From positions 3,410,001-3,474,000 of the forward strand of contig NZ_CP083740.1 in NCBI RefSeq assembly GCF_020150455.1: DNA of 64,000 bases, written 5' to 3'. Shown here in pieces: positions 17,479 through 27,004 of the stretch. Position numbers and translations under genes: made by a program. The notes under the pieces were generated by a model. The model ran no database searches, was not told the DNA's origin, and saw only the letters and a program-made list of their open reading frames with translations. This stretch comes from Bremerella sp. TYQ1. GTDB lineage: Bacteria > Planctomycetota > Planctomycetia > Pirellulales > Pirellulaceae. The first letter of the stretch is position 1, and each line of letters opens with the position of its first letter.

Positions 17479-18860
17479 ACTACTTTTGGAAGTGCAGTCG
17501 AGAAGAATTCGTTGAATTGCTCTCGCGTAGAAATCCAGTCCCTCGAAAGGTTGTTATTGAAAGCGAATCTCCGGAAAATTTTATTGTTCGGGGAGATGAC
17601 GTTCTTCTTGCATGGAAGTCTCCACCTACCGATTCGTTTTCGCTTCCTCGTGCCGCAGTTGTCGCCGATGGGAAGACTTCGGATTTCCTTGCCTGGTGCT
17701 CGACTTACTTTCGAAACATTCGACCGTTTACAGCGCATTGCCGCGTTGAAAATCCACCAAATGCACGACTTGCAGCCAGTGCAGCCGGTACCGATTGGAC
17801 TACAAGAAACCGATCTGTTGACCTTGGCTTGATCATTACAGAAGCTATTGCCTACTCAATCGGTCGCGCCGACATAAATCGTTTACCTTTTAGTGCTTTT
17901 ACGCGAACGATGTCATTCGCGCTAGCAAAGGCTGTACGGAACTATGAGGTCTCAGTCGTTTCGAGCCGGGAATTTCAACACTTATTGGAGAAGGGATGGG
18001 ATTCAACCAGAAAGCTCGTCGGCAATCCACCATTAGACCTGACACCGAATGAAGTCAAGAACGTATGGGAAGTAGTTCTGGCCTCAGATGCTCCAAGCGA
18101 GAATGATATCGTTGCAACTGCGCTTCACGAACTCAAGTTGGAAGGACGGCTTTCGAAGAACACATGGGGCAATCTTTTGCCCAGTTCGGTTTCCGCAACG
18201 GAACTCTGGTCAGCCATGGAAGGCCCCCGCGAAGGTCGAGTAATTGCTGTCGAAATTGGCCTTCGTACATTGGCAACAGGAACAAAAACCACGCAAAGAA
18301 ATCGCGCCTTTGCAATGGGTTACTTGGTCAGCAGAGTGAGGCCTGGCTCATTAGATCATCTATCATTGATCTTTCCACTAATCGGCGAATTGCGAGAGAG
18401 TCTTCTGTGGTATGGCGTATGTGCTGGATTTGTTCCTGAAACCACCGTTGACAATTATGGAAACGGCTTAGGCTGGCTGATGCGGAGAGAGCTTGGACGC
18501 CCATCACATTGGCTTGAAAGACCAACTTGCGATATTGCTCTAGCGGAATTGATGACGCTTCTCGAAAGCCGAGATTCAGGCCGACCAGATTTTCGCACGA
18601 TTTCGCGTGGCGTACTAGAAGTCGAAATTCTGCCACTCATTTCAACCAACGTTCGCTGGGCTGATCAATCGGATACCGATGTGGTTCATCGGCAAGAGGT
18701 TCAACAGTCTTTCTTCAAGGAAGAATCGAGATTAGAGTTGGAAGTGCACGAAATACTACGAAGGATCGAGGAGAGTTCGATGTCTCTTGACGCAATCCGC
18801 GAACGTGTTGAACGAGCGTTTGCGAAGTCTTACCCTAAAAGCCGCAAACGAAAGAAATGA
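17475..18860 (+). CDS. Unknown protein, third gene of the kinase/SF1 operon
   Basis: The 461-residue product matches no family I know. It is soluble, rich in Arg and Ser, and ends in a strongly basic tail (PKSRKRKK). There is no signal peptide, transmembrane segment, Walker motif or nuclease motif that I can defend. The C-terminal 50 residues look helical and charged. Its start overlaps the stop of the SF1 gene (ATGA), so it is part of the same coupled operon. It may be the effector or adaptor of the system. A gap of about 200 bases follows before the convergent HIT-PLD-helicase gene. Confidence 0.7.
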   Translation: MNYFWKCSREEFVELLSRRNPVPRKVVIESESPENFIVRGDDVLLAWKSPPTDSFSLPRAAVVADGKTSDFLAWCSTYFRNIRPFTAHCRVENPPNARLAASAAGTDWTTRNRSVDLGLIITEAIAYSIGRADINRLPFSAFTRTMSFALAKAVRNYEVSVVSSREFQHLLEKGWDSTRKLVGNPPLDLTPNEVKNVWEVVLASDAPSENDIVATALHELKLEGRLSKNTWGNLLPSSVSATELWSAMEGPREGRVIAVEIGLRTLATGTKTTQRNRAFAMGYLVSRVRPGSLDHLSLIFPLIGELRESLLWYGVCAGFVPETTVDNYGNGLGWLMRRELGRPSHWLERPTCDIALAELMTLLESRDSGRPDFRTISRGVLEVEILPLISTNVRWADQSDTDVVHRQEVQQSFFKEESRLELEVHEILRRIEESSMSLDAIRERVERAFAKSYPKSRKRKK

Positions 18861-19061
18861 TTGGCTCGTATCAACCCATTCCACATTTGTTATATTCTGA
18901 CCTCATTCGAAGACACATTCTCACTTGCTTTCGAATTTACGGGCGACTCGAAACCTCGACTCTACTTGTCCTCAGTGAGTCCAACAGCCCTGACTTGGGG
19001 CCGGCGATGGTCAACTCTCGTAAGAATGGGACCGATCGTCGACAGTGATAAATACGGAGCC

Positions 19062-22000
19062 TCAACGCTTTCCGTCGTTAATAACGGCAACAAACTCTGC
19101 CATGATTCTTATTGATCCCGCTATGTCCTCAGTGATGGGAATCGGTTGGTAGTCCAGGTTGAGAGGTTCAAGTTCGATCGTCTGATACGTCCCGCCGCCC
19201 TCGCTGCTTCGCTTCCTGGAGCGGTACCGCTTTACCGTGTAGCGCCCCCCATCTTTCGGGTCGAGATGCGCGTTCACCTGAACGAGCAAGAGTCGGTCTT
19301 CCCTGCTACCTGCTGGACATGGCCGGAACAGACACCACGCACCGGAAGGAATAGTCGGCTCCATGGATTGGCCTTTCACCTGCGCGGCAAACATCCCTTC
19401 TCTGAGACGCTGATTTGGGACAGGAAGCCAACCAATGGGTTCTGGGATTCCCACGTTGCTCCAACCGCCAGCCGCGACAGAAAGGTCGTAAATGGGAACG
19501 TGCGTGGTGAATTGTGCTTCGACAGGGATTTCATCAAAGATCCCGATCTTGGAAACATCGTCAGGTAACTCAGAAATTTCTGCCGAATGCCCTTCGGGCA
19601 TATTCTCAGGTTTGGCTTGCCATCCTTCCCCGCGGTTTTCAAACTGGACTGTAAAATTGGTACCAGGCAGTCCGGCGTTTGGCCCAAACCATTCCTGCAA
19701 AAGCGAACCAAGCTGATTCTTGGTTTCCCCCAAAGGCTTGGCCACGTTACAGGCCACCTGCACGAATTTGAACTCCCAAACCTCGCCATCGGGAAGTTGG
19801 ACCTCGGTAACTCCCACCGGCCGATTGGGCTCTCTTGCCCTATCAGGCAGGAACAGAATGGGACGCCCATTGGCGTGGGAGACCTTTGCTGTGAATACTA
19901 CTTCACCAGGCTCGGTATCTACCAAACGCCGGCTCTTGGCATAGGCAGCCAATCTCCATTCGACGATCTCTTCCGTCATTGCTTCAAAGGCCGGCTTCAA
20001 GTGCTCGGTAACGTCGAATGCCAGTTGGAAGTGATCACCCTCTCGGACAAACCAGGTCTTGCCCTTTTGCTTGGCAAGCCAGCGCCCGATCGGCCATTGG
20101 TTCCACCAGGCAGTCCAAGCTTCATCCTCCGCCGTCTCGTGATCAAGAGCGTGCCCGTCTCCTTCAAGATCGCGACGAAGAACCTGGTGATTCATGAGAT
20201 ATTGCCGGCATTTGCTCGCGAACTCTCGCAGGTCCACGCCTTCAAATAGCTTTCCCTGGTCGAGCAGAACGCGCAAGACAACCATTTTGTAGGACTTGTT
20301 GAGATTCGTCGTCTCTAGCATTCTTAGCCAGTCCGCAAATTCGGCGGTAGCTTCTTGCTCCTCCTGGGACAAATCGCCTTCCGACTCAGCAAATGGGAAC
20401 CAACTGCCTTCTGCGGCTGATATAGTTCGCGGCAGAAAGCCACGTGAAAACACTTCCAACATAGCTGGTCGTCGTCCCAGGTCGTCACGGATGCTCCGAT
20501 ACCCTTCGATCGCAGCTGATCTGCCTTGGGGAAGGAACACCCTGAGCATGTCTTGGGCATCCAGTTCTACATCCAATAAGCATCCCTCGGGCAGACTCGG
20601 AGGCTCGCCGTTGAGCCACTGCCTGAGAGTCTGCCACCCTTCCTGAGAACTCCGTAGCGAAAGAAGGTGGATGATTCGCTGGGCGAAGACTCGATGGTTC
20701 CCGACAAAATCGATCACCAACAAGCGAGACTTGCCCTCACTGGCTCGTAGCCCTCGACCAAGTTGCTGTAGGAAGATGACTTTCGACTCGGTTGGCCTCA
20801 ACATGACGACTCGATCGACAGCCGGAATATCGAGTCCCTCATTGAACATGTCGACGACGCAGAGAGTATCTAGTTTGCCGGTCCGCAAGGCCTCCAGAGA
20901 CTCACCGCAGCTATCACTACCGGCCCCGGAGAAGACAGCCGCGGACGACATGCCGATCGATCGGAGCCAGTCCCGGGTGAACAGGGCATGTCTCCGAGAA
21001 CAGCAAAAGACGATCGTTCGCTCACCGGGATGCGAGTTAAGGGCAGTCTGAAGGCGATCCATGCGTTCGCTTGTCTCGACGCGTTGTTCCAGCTCTTCGA
21101 GGTCAAACCGACCATTACGCCAGGGGATTTGCCGGAAGTCGACGGTATCCTTGATCCCGATGTAATGGAACGGCACCAGCGCCTCCTCGGCTATTCCGTC
21201 GCCAATGGTCGCATGATAGGCCAGATTGTCGTCGAAGATGGCGGCCACGTCGAAACCATCCGCCCGTTCTGGCGTAGCCGTCAGCCCCAGAATGAAGCCC
21301 GCCTGGACTTTGGCGAGAACTCGCCGGTAAGTGGGAGCATGAGCATGGTGGACCTCATCGACAATTACGTAGTCGAACTCCTGCTGGGCGATTTGCTCCA
21401 GCCCCTCAGGTCGCGATAGCTTCTGAATCGAGGCAATGACCGTATCGCCGTCCAAGCAATTTCGATCGCCTACATACCAAGCCGTCGTTCCTTCGGCGTA
21501 GGCTGCGTCCAGAACCAGCGAAATAGCCGCTTCGATTTGGGCCAGGATCTGGGCGCGGTGAGCAATCACGAGGACTCGCGGACGGCGTTCCAGGCCCGCT
21601 CCAAGTTGCCGCACATCAAAGGCTGCCAGCCATGTCTTGCCCATACCGGTAGCTACTGCAACCAAGGCTCGCTGGTAACCCGCGGAACGAAGCTGATCGA
21701 GAGCCTGAAGGGCTTCCGCCTGCCAGGGACGTGGAACCAGCGGTACTTCACGAATATCCGTGGCCTCAGGCTCAAAATGCTTCGCCCGGTATTTGGCGGC
21801 AAGCTGCGAGTAGTCTTCAACCAGTTCTGGCGTTAGAGGTGAAGCAAGTTCCCACAACGAATCAAACTCAGTAGATGCCTGAGAATGGGCTTCAGGCTCT
21901 GCCTCTTGAGTCGAAAGCAGGTTCCATTCTATGCCTGTCTGTAAAGCGGGCCTTGAGAGGTTGCTACTCCCAATCGAGATGAAGCCATGGTGATCGTCCG

Positions 22001-22766
22001 CAATTCGCCACGCCTTGGGGTGAAACGATGCCGGTCTCGATGGGAGTTTGGCGATCTCCACCAACTTGACGAACAGCCGCTCCGCTTGAAACTCCTCAAC
22101 GGCTAGGTCACACCACCCCAGAAGACGTCGCAGCGCCTGAGCGTCGGAGATGTAGAGGTAATCACTCACCAGAATGCGGACGCGCGCTTCATTCCGTATA
22201 GCGTCAAAGATCCGCTCTTCGATGACGTCCAGACCTGATAACTGGACAAAGGAGGCCAGGACATCCACATACCGGGCACCCGCGATTCTCCATGAGAGAT
22301 GTTCCCACAACGGCGAGTCCGGGTATCCCGAGCTAAGCTGTAAGCCGACCTGCTTGGAGCCAGATAAGCCCTGCTCCGGCGACTCCACCAAATAGTTACC
22401 TTTGCTGGGAATCACATGGCGAACGCCACCACGGGGGTCGGACATATCGCCCAGGTAACGCGGAATCACATGAATGTGCACATGAGGTACTGTCTGCCCC
22501 GCTGCTTTTCCCGCATTGAAGCCCACATTATAGCCATCGGGCTGCGGGTCGAGTGTTTCATCGAGCTTTGCCTTCACCTCTTTGACCAGGTCCATCAGGC
22601 CAACTTGTTCGGCCGACGTGGCATCGAACCAAGTAGGCACCAGACGCCGAGTGATCACCAAGGCGTGCCCGGGGCTGACGGGAAAGCCGTCGAAGATTGC
22701 AAAGGCGACCTCGTTGGATGCAATCCACTTGTCGCAAGGAATCGAAAGAAATACCGATGGCGGCAT
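19062..22766 (-). CDS. Multidomain HIT - PLD nuclease - SF2 helicase - S24 peptidase fusion
   Basis: This 1234-residue protein joins four activities. The N-terminal HIT nucleotide hydrolase domain (about 1-110) has the triad HVHIHV at 95-100. A phospholipase D-like nuclease domain (about 140-320) has HPKAWRIAD and GSSN. A DEAD/DEAH-type SF2 helicase (about 355-720) has GMGKT near 375, DEVHH near 472, TATPE and a C-terminal QLGRGLR block. The C-terminus has a LexA/S24-type segment (about 1110-1215) with GQSMEPTIP (Ser near 1134) and a Lys in YTVKRY, the Ser-Lys dyad of that family. PLD-helicase proteins are a known defence-associated type. HIT plus S24 at the two ends suggests nucleotide sensing and self-cleavage or SOS-style control, which is inference. 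ATG at 22766. It is divergent from the integrase gene. Confidence 0.85.
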   Translation of the reverse strand: MPPSVFLSIPCDKWIASNEVAFAIFDGFPVSPGHALVITRRLVPTWFDATSAEQVGLMDLVKEVKAKLDETLDPQPDGYNVGFNAGKAAGQTVPHVHIHVIPRYLGDMSDPRGGVRHVIPSKGNYLVESPEQGLSGSKQVGLQLSSGYPDSPLWEHLSWRIAGARYVDVLASFVQLSGLDVIEERIFDAIRNEARVRILVSDYLYISDAQALRRLLGWCDLAVEEFQAERLFVKLVEIAKLPSRPASFHPKAWRIADDHHGFISIGSSNLSRPALQTGIEWNLLSTQEAEPEAHSQASTEFDSLWELASPLTPELVEDYSQLAAKYRAKHFEPEATDIREVPLVPRPWQAEALQALDQLRSAGYQRALVAVATGMGKTWLAAFDVRQLGAGLERRPRVLVIAHRAQILAQIEAAISLVLDAAYAEGTTAWYVGDRNCLDGDTVIASIQKLSRPEGLEQIAQQEFDYVIVDEVHHAHAPTYRRVLAKVQAGFILGLTATPERADGFDVAAIFDDNLAYHATIGDGIAEEALVPFHYIGIKDTVDFRQIPWRNGRFDLEELEQRVETSERMDRLQTALNSHPGERTIVFCCSRRHALFTRDWLRSIGMSSAAVFSGAGSDSCGESLEALRTGKLDTLCVVDMFNEGLDIPAVDRVVMLRPTESKVIFLQQLGRGLRASEGKSRLLVIDFVGNHRVFAQRIIHLLSLRSSQEGWQTLRQWLNGEPPSLPEGCLLDVELDAQDMLRVFLPQGRSAAIEGYRSIRDDLGRRPAMLEVFSRGFLPRTISAAEGSWFPFAESEGDLSQEEQEATAEFADWLRMLETTNLNKSYKMVVLRVLLDQGKLFEGVDLREFASKCRQYLMNHQVLRRDLEGDGHALDHETAEDEAWTAWWNQWPIGRWLAKQKGKTWFVREGDHFQLAFDVTEHLKPAFEAMTEEIVEWRLAAYAKSRRLVDTEPGEVVFTAKVSHANGRPILFLPDRAREPNRPVGVTEVQLPDGEVWEFKFVQVACNVAKPLGETKNQLGSLLQEWFGPNAGLPGTNFTVQFENRGEGWQAKPENMPEGHSAEISELPDDVSKIGIFDEIPVEAQFTTHVPIYDLSVAAGGWSNVGIPEPIGWLPVPNQRLREGMFAAQVKGQSMEPTIPSGAWCLFRPCPAGSREDRLLLVQVNAHLDPKDGGRYTVKRYRSRKRSSEGGGTYQTIELEPLNLDYQPIPITEDIAGSIRIMAEFVAVINDGKR

Positions 22767-22935
22767 ACGCCGGCCCTCAAATCATCTGTAGTTGGATCAA
22801 AGCTGGACAATGGTTGCCCTATGATCCAATCTCAGCCGCACAGATGCAAGTCAGCGTCACTGCCCCAACGCTAGGACGAGGCATACTATTCCAGTTGAAC
22901 AACTCATCCCACGTTATCTCAAAGGGGCACCTGAA

Positions 22936-24117
22936 ATGACCGAAAAGCATGTCGAAAAGAAGCGTATCCTCGTCGGAGACCGTGTGACTCTCGTCCAGCG
23001 TGGCAAGAAGAGAATCTGGCAGATGGATTTCTATTATAAAGGGCATCGGATACTGACAACCAAAACCCGGAACTTGAAAATCGCCCGTAAGAAAGCACTT
23101 GTTGTGGAAGCACAACTCATCCAAGGCACATTCGGTTCCAATGTCCAGGAAAGCAGAATCGCCAGAACTGCTCTCGCGGAAGCTATCAAGCAGTTCATGG
23201 AATATCGAGTAGCCGAAGGCAATCGCCCGGGAACCATTGCCCGCTACTCTTCAATCCTCGATCGATTCAGTGATTTTGCTTCCAAGGTGAGAGTGCAGCG
23301 TGTCGACCAAGTGACGGTCCCCCTCTTCGATCGCTACCGCAGCATGAGGAAGCCGGTCATCAGCGGGCATTCCCTTTGGCAAGAGTCGCGACTGTTGAAG
23401 GACTTTCTCCACTGGTGTTTTACGCGTGGCTATATCGAGACCAGCCTTCTAGCCAACGAGAAGTTCCACGTGCCTAACGTGAGAAAGAAGTCGGTGCTCA
23501 CGTTTGAACAGGTGAATCAGATCCTTAGGTCAGCCACACCGACCCGTCAAACGATGTTTAGTGTGCTGGCACTCACAGGCATGCGCAGCGGCGAACTGCG
23601 AAACTTGCTGATAGAAGACGTGGCCCTCGAAAGCGGCTGGATCTACATTGTGTCCCGAAAAGGACGAGAAACCAAAACCGGCCAAAATTGGAAGGTTCCC
23701 ATTCACCCACGACTTCGCGACGTCTTACTAAGCTACCAACCCAATGAAACAGGCTGGTACTTCACAGCGATGGCCAGCGAGAAGTACCCTGATGGAAATC
23801 ATCACATCGATCCCGACGACCTAAACGACGACTTTAAGGCAACACTCCGAAGGGTTGGAATACCGGCTGGCCAGAAAAACGGAGGCTTCACGCTCCACTC
23901 TCTGAGGCACTTCTTCAAGAGCCACGCGATTGCCCAGGGTGTTCCCCGTGAATATGTCGATGACTGGCAGGGACATACGCCCAATTACAAGGTCGCCTCG
24001 GATGCCTACGTTCACGTCCAGGATGATGATAGTCAGCGTTGGATACGGAGAATTGACTTTTCGGATTTTAACCACGTCTCGAAAAGTATCACTAATTGTC
24101 GATTGAATATGCCATAG
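22936..24117 (+). CDS. int: Tyrosine recombinase (phage-type integrase)
   Basis: The 393-residue product has an N-terminal SAM-like/core-binding region (about 70-185) and a C-terminal catalytic domain. Arg217 in TGMRSGEL, the HSLRH box (His321, Arg324), a His in WQGHTP and nucleophile Tyr358 in DAYVH are all present, so it should be active. ATG at 22936 follows AAAGGGG. It catalyses integration or excision of the element it belongs to. tRNA-Pro lies 12 kb to the left, so the integrase does not border the presumed target, and the island may be a composite of more than one insertion. Confidence 0.92.
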   Translation: MTEKHVEKKRILVGDRVTLVQRGKKRIWQMDFYYKGHRILTTKTRNLKIARKKALVVEAQLIQGTFGSNVQESRIARTALAEAIKQFMEYRVAEGNRPGTIARYSSILDRFSDFASKVRVQRVDQVTVPLFDRYRSMRKPVISGHSLWQESRLLKDFLHWCFTRGYIETSLLANEKFHVPNVRKKSVLTFEQVNQILRSATPTRQTMFSVLALTGMRSGELRNLLIEDVALESGWIYIVSRKGRETKTGQNWKVPIHPRLRDVLLSYQPNETGWYFTAMASEKYPDGNHHIDPDDLNDDFKATLRRVGIPAGQKNGGFTLHSLRHFFKSHAIAQGVPREYVDDWQGHTPNYKVASDAYVHVQDDDSQRWIRRIDFSDFNHVSKSITNCRLNMP

Positions 24118-24227
24118 AGTTGCCGGTGGGGAACATGGACTTCTTGAATCTCAAACTGCCAGATAGCACTCTTCCAACGTTCAAAGAGGCACAGCTCCCA
24201 ATAAGAGAGAGGTAACCGATTCGACGG

Positions 24228-25412
24228 CTAATCGTTCGTCTCATCCGTTGGATTGCCCCGAACGTCGGAAGAATCAATTCTTGGTAGCGGCCTATCCCTC
24301 GCCAGTGGCGAAAGCGTATCAACGTACCCGTTTGCCCAATCAAGCCAAGCATTCAACTCATGACTCAGTTTGGGACCTGACCGTTGGGTTGCTTCCTCGC
24401 GAACCGCTTCGATGTATTGGCGAAGTTCCACACAACGGGCCCAATCGGTCGCGGCAGTTAAAAAGTGCTTCTGTCGCTCCCTTTCTTTTCTCTGCTTCTC
24501 TTCGGCTTTCCGTCGTACGCGTTCTGCCGCTTCGCGTTCAATCGCTTCCTGGCGGTTTCGGATTTCCTGGTGGCGAGACTTTTGAATCTCTTGGAGTAGC
24601 TTAATTACCACCTCATTCAGGCGATCTTCCAAGAGCGTCTCACCATCAGAAAGAGTGAACATCGGTCCCCAACCATCGCCACGACATACGAGTAGTCGCA
24701 GCTCACCGGTTGGTCTGTATTCATAGTCGGTCATAAAACGCGACCTTTGCTCCGCCTTCTCAACCTTCTGAAATCTTTCGCGGATAACGAAGTGGAAGCT
24801 ATGGTCTAACATCGTAACTTCGTAGGGGCATTTGTTGCGGTGCGTGCTGCGCCGGAAAGCCGTTTCGTATCCGCGGGATTGCAAAGCCTTGAGAAGTGCA
24901 TCCAATAGAGCCAGTGCCCTTGAAATCGATTGCTCATAGACCTCAATCGTGAGCGTCTCCTCGATTCGCCAGTGGGACGTTAATCGGTCATACGTTCCAC
25001 GAAAGGCTGATTTCATCGCTTCCTTGGTTACTAGGACCATAGGATGTGGAGCGGTCGGTCTCTTAGGTACGAAGATTCTGTTACTGGACTCCTGTTCAAA
25101 AGCGATCCGCTGGGCAATGTCGGAATCGTATCGTTCAAGATTGATTTTGCGTCTTCTGGATATCCCTGAACGCTTAGCTTTCTTGCGTATATCACCCTCT
25201 GGCGGAAGCGCGATCTTTCGGACGGAGAGACCGTTTCGCTTCCGCTTCCAATACTCCCGGTCCGGGATTGGAATACGAAGCTCGTGGCACCGCTGTCGCA
25301 GGGCGACGTCGGTTTTCTGTAATGCTTTGGCAACTCGGCTTAATGGCTCGTTCCAAACGCGATCATAAAGTTCTGTTCGAGTTAGTGCGGGCTGTTCGGA
25401 ATCAGCTGACAT
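24228..25412 (-). CDS. Hypothetical protein with LYxxVW-type N-terminal motif and coiled coil
   Basis: From ATG at 25412 (GGAGG seven bases before it) the product has about 394 residues. The N-terminus TRTELYDRVWNEPLSRVAK followed by IPIPDREYWKRK is a recognisable segment in many accessory-gene proteins of unknown function. It looks like a helix-turn-helix. The middle is unassigned. Residues about 290-350 form a charged coiled coil (REAAERVRRKAEEKQRKERER). Longer in-frame starts up to 25544 lack a ribosome site. It lies 97 bases downstream of the DUF123 fusion gene on the same strand and may be co-transcribed with it. Confidence 0.65.
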   Translation of the reverse strand: MSADSEQPALTRTELYDRVWNEPLSRVAKALQKTDVALRQRCHELRIPIPDREYWKRKRNGLSVRKIALPPEGDIRKKAKRSGISRRRKINLERYDSDIAQRIAFEQESSNRIFVPKRPTAPHPMVLVTKEAMKSAFRGTYDRLTSHWRIEETLTIEVYEQSISRALALLDALLKALQSRGYETAFRRSTHRNKCPYEVTMLDHSFHFVIRERFQKVEKAEQRSRFMTDYEYRPTGELRLLVCRGDGWGPMFTLSDGETLLEDRLNEVVIKLLQEIQKSRHQEIRNRQEAIEREAAERVRRKAEEKQRKERERQKHFLTAATDWARCVELRQYIEAVREEATQRSGPKLSHELNAWLDWANGYVDTLSPLARDRPLPRIDSSDVRGNPTDETND

Positions 25413-25509
25413 TTCTCGCCTCCATCTTATGGGGATTCTCGGTGCGGAATCCCCGGATCGAGGCATGCGGCCGAAACAGAGGCCGAATGCCAACTTCATT
25501 TTCCAATAC

Positions 25510-26874
25510 TCATCCAAAGCCGGCCACAGAAATTGGTACGTCATGCGAATATTCTACGGTCTGGCGAATGGCCTTTGCGGCTTCCACGATAAGCTGGACT
25601 TCCTGTCGCACTCGCTTTCGTTGATCTTCGGTGGGAAGAATGTCCCGATGGACCATTTCCTGGTGGTCCCAGACGTTCTTGACCGTCAGCCGCAATGCGA
25701 GGCGTCCCAGCCCAACGACCGTTCCTTTAGCAGAGCGTTCTCGCAGGACAGGCATGACTACTTCCTTCCTGAGTCCATGCGGAACGCTCTGTGAATTGGG
25801 TTGAGTGGAAGTCGTTATTCCTTTGAGAGTCCGAGCTGCTTCCATGCACAATCGAGACAGTCGCTGGGATTCACAACGAACACCGATATTCCGCGATCGC
25901 TTGACCTCTGAATTGAGCTTCTGGATCGCACCGCGGGCCCTAAAAAGCCTCTTGAGGACTTCTGTAAAGTCCACTGTGTCAAAGACAGTATCGTCGTTGC
26001 TCGGTCCGATGGAACGAAATCTCCCAGATACGACACCGTGAAATCGATATTGCTGGCGAGTGTCGGACGTCCGACTAATCTGCATGATCGCTTTTCGAGC
26101 TTGCGGCCGTTTCGAGTCGAACAATACGTCGAAAGAGTCTGAACCGCAGTTTTCCATAATCGTCTCGACCGCTTCCGAAAACTCAATCGCTGCCTTCAAT
26201 CGGGGGAATGAGACTTTCGCATTTTTAACCACCTGTTCCGCCAGAAAGCGACCGGGACGTCCTTTCGCTAAGCTCTTCAAGTCATCAAAGCCGATAGGCC
26301 CTTCTGCAACGGCCAGGCGACGTTGCTCAAGAAATTGGCGACCGAGGTAATACTCTGCGACTAAGGAAGACCACTTTCGAGAAGTGCCCTTCTTACCGTC
26401 TACAATTTCCACGAAGACCGGCAGACCGTCATTCAGATTCTGCAAGCGACCGCGAAATTCCGATGTCCTGGGCTGATCTGAGAAATAGAAGAAGTGAGAC
26501 CTACACCCAGCTGAACAGTCACTTGCTCCAAATTGCTCCACTGGGACGCCGGCACCCCGAAGCGTGCCCATCGTCTTTGCCCAAGTGTGCTCCGTTTGAG
26601 GATCGTCGGTTTTGCCATACCATACTTCGCGGAGAACCGCATGTTCACGGAAATAATCGACATTCCAGTGCATGCGTTTGCCGTGATCACTTCGGCGCTG
26701 GTGGCGTGCGACGCGGCTATGCAAACCGCCGGGTCCACGTGCACTGCCAACGTACGCGTACCAGCCCCTGTCAAAATAGTGCTTTGAGCCCTTCTTATCG
26801 AACGTGATCCACATCTTCTTGTGAAGATAAAAAATCAGGACGTAAACGCCTGGTGTTTTGCTGATGGAGTTCAT
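25510..26874 (-). CDS. DUF123 (GIY-YIG-like endonuclease) fused to an unknown domain
   Basis: The 454-residue product begins with a DUF123 domain (about residues 5-145). This family is related to GIY-YIG nucleases: GVYVLIFYL, then WYAYVGSARG and the downstream HWNVDYF. The first Tyr pair (GVY...AYVGSA) is kept. The remaining 300 residues are unassigned and basic. DUF123 is normally a stand-alone protein of 140 residues, or is fused to endonuclease III, so this fusion is unusual. ATG at 26874 follows AGGAAA. Two strong inverted repeats lie between it and the upstream DUF5131 gene. Confidence 0.7.
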   Translation of the reverse strand: MNSISKTPGVYVLIFYLHKKMWITFDKKGSKHYFDRGWYAYVGSARGPGGLHSRVARHQRRSDHGKRMHWNVDYFREHAVLREVWYGKTDDPQTEHTWAKTMGTLRGAGVPVEQFGASDCSAGCRSHFFYFSDQPRTSEFRGRLQNLNDGLPVFVEIVDGKKGTSRKWSSLVAEYYLGRQFLEQRRLAVAEGPIGFDDLKSLAKGRPGRFLAEQVVKNAKVSFPRLKAAIEFSEAVETIMENCGSDSFDVLFDSKRPQARKAIMQISRTSDTRQQYRFHGVVSGRFRSIGPSNDDTVFDTVDFTEVLKRLFRARGAIQKLNSEVKRSRNIGVRCESQRLSRLCMEAARTLKGITTSTQPNSQSVPHGLRKEVVMPVLRERSAKGTVVGLGRLALRLTVKNVWDHQEMVHRDILPTEDQRKRVRQEVQLIVEAAKAIRQTVEYSHDVPISVAGFG

Positions 26875-26887
26875 GGTGTTTCCTAAT

Positions 26888-26918
26888 GAACGGGAATCTC
26901 GTCTTGAGTTTCCCGTTC
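26888..26918. repeat. Inverted repeat upstream of the DUF123 fusion gene
   Basis: GAACGGGAA and TTCCCGTTC pair perfectly around a 13-base loop, 14 bases before the start codon of the DUF123 gene. It could be an operator or a leader hairpin that masks translation. It has no T run typical of a terminator. Confidence 0.5.
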
Positions 26919-26954
26919 CATAAAAGGTGGAATGCCATCATGGAAAACCATGTG

Positions 26955-26989
26955 CTCGAAAGACCGATCAGCACGACCGGTCTTTCGAG
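26955..26989 (-). terminator. Twelve-pair hairpin between DUF5131 and DUF123 genes
   Basis: CTCGAAAGACCG and CGGTCTTTCGAG are perfect 12-base arms around an 11-base loop, 15 bases after the stop of the DUF5131 gene. The position suggests transcript termination or 3' end protection. A T run does not follow directly, so intrinsic termination would be weak. Confidence 0.5.
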
Positions 26990-27004
26990 TGTGAGAGGGA
27001 AGTG

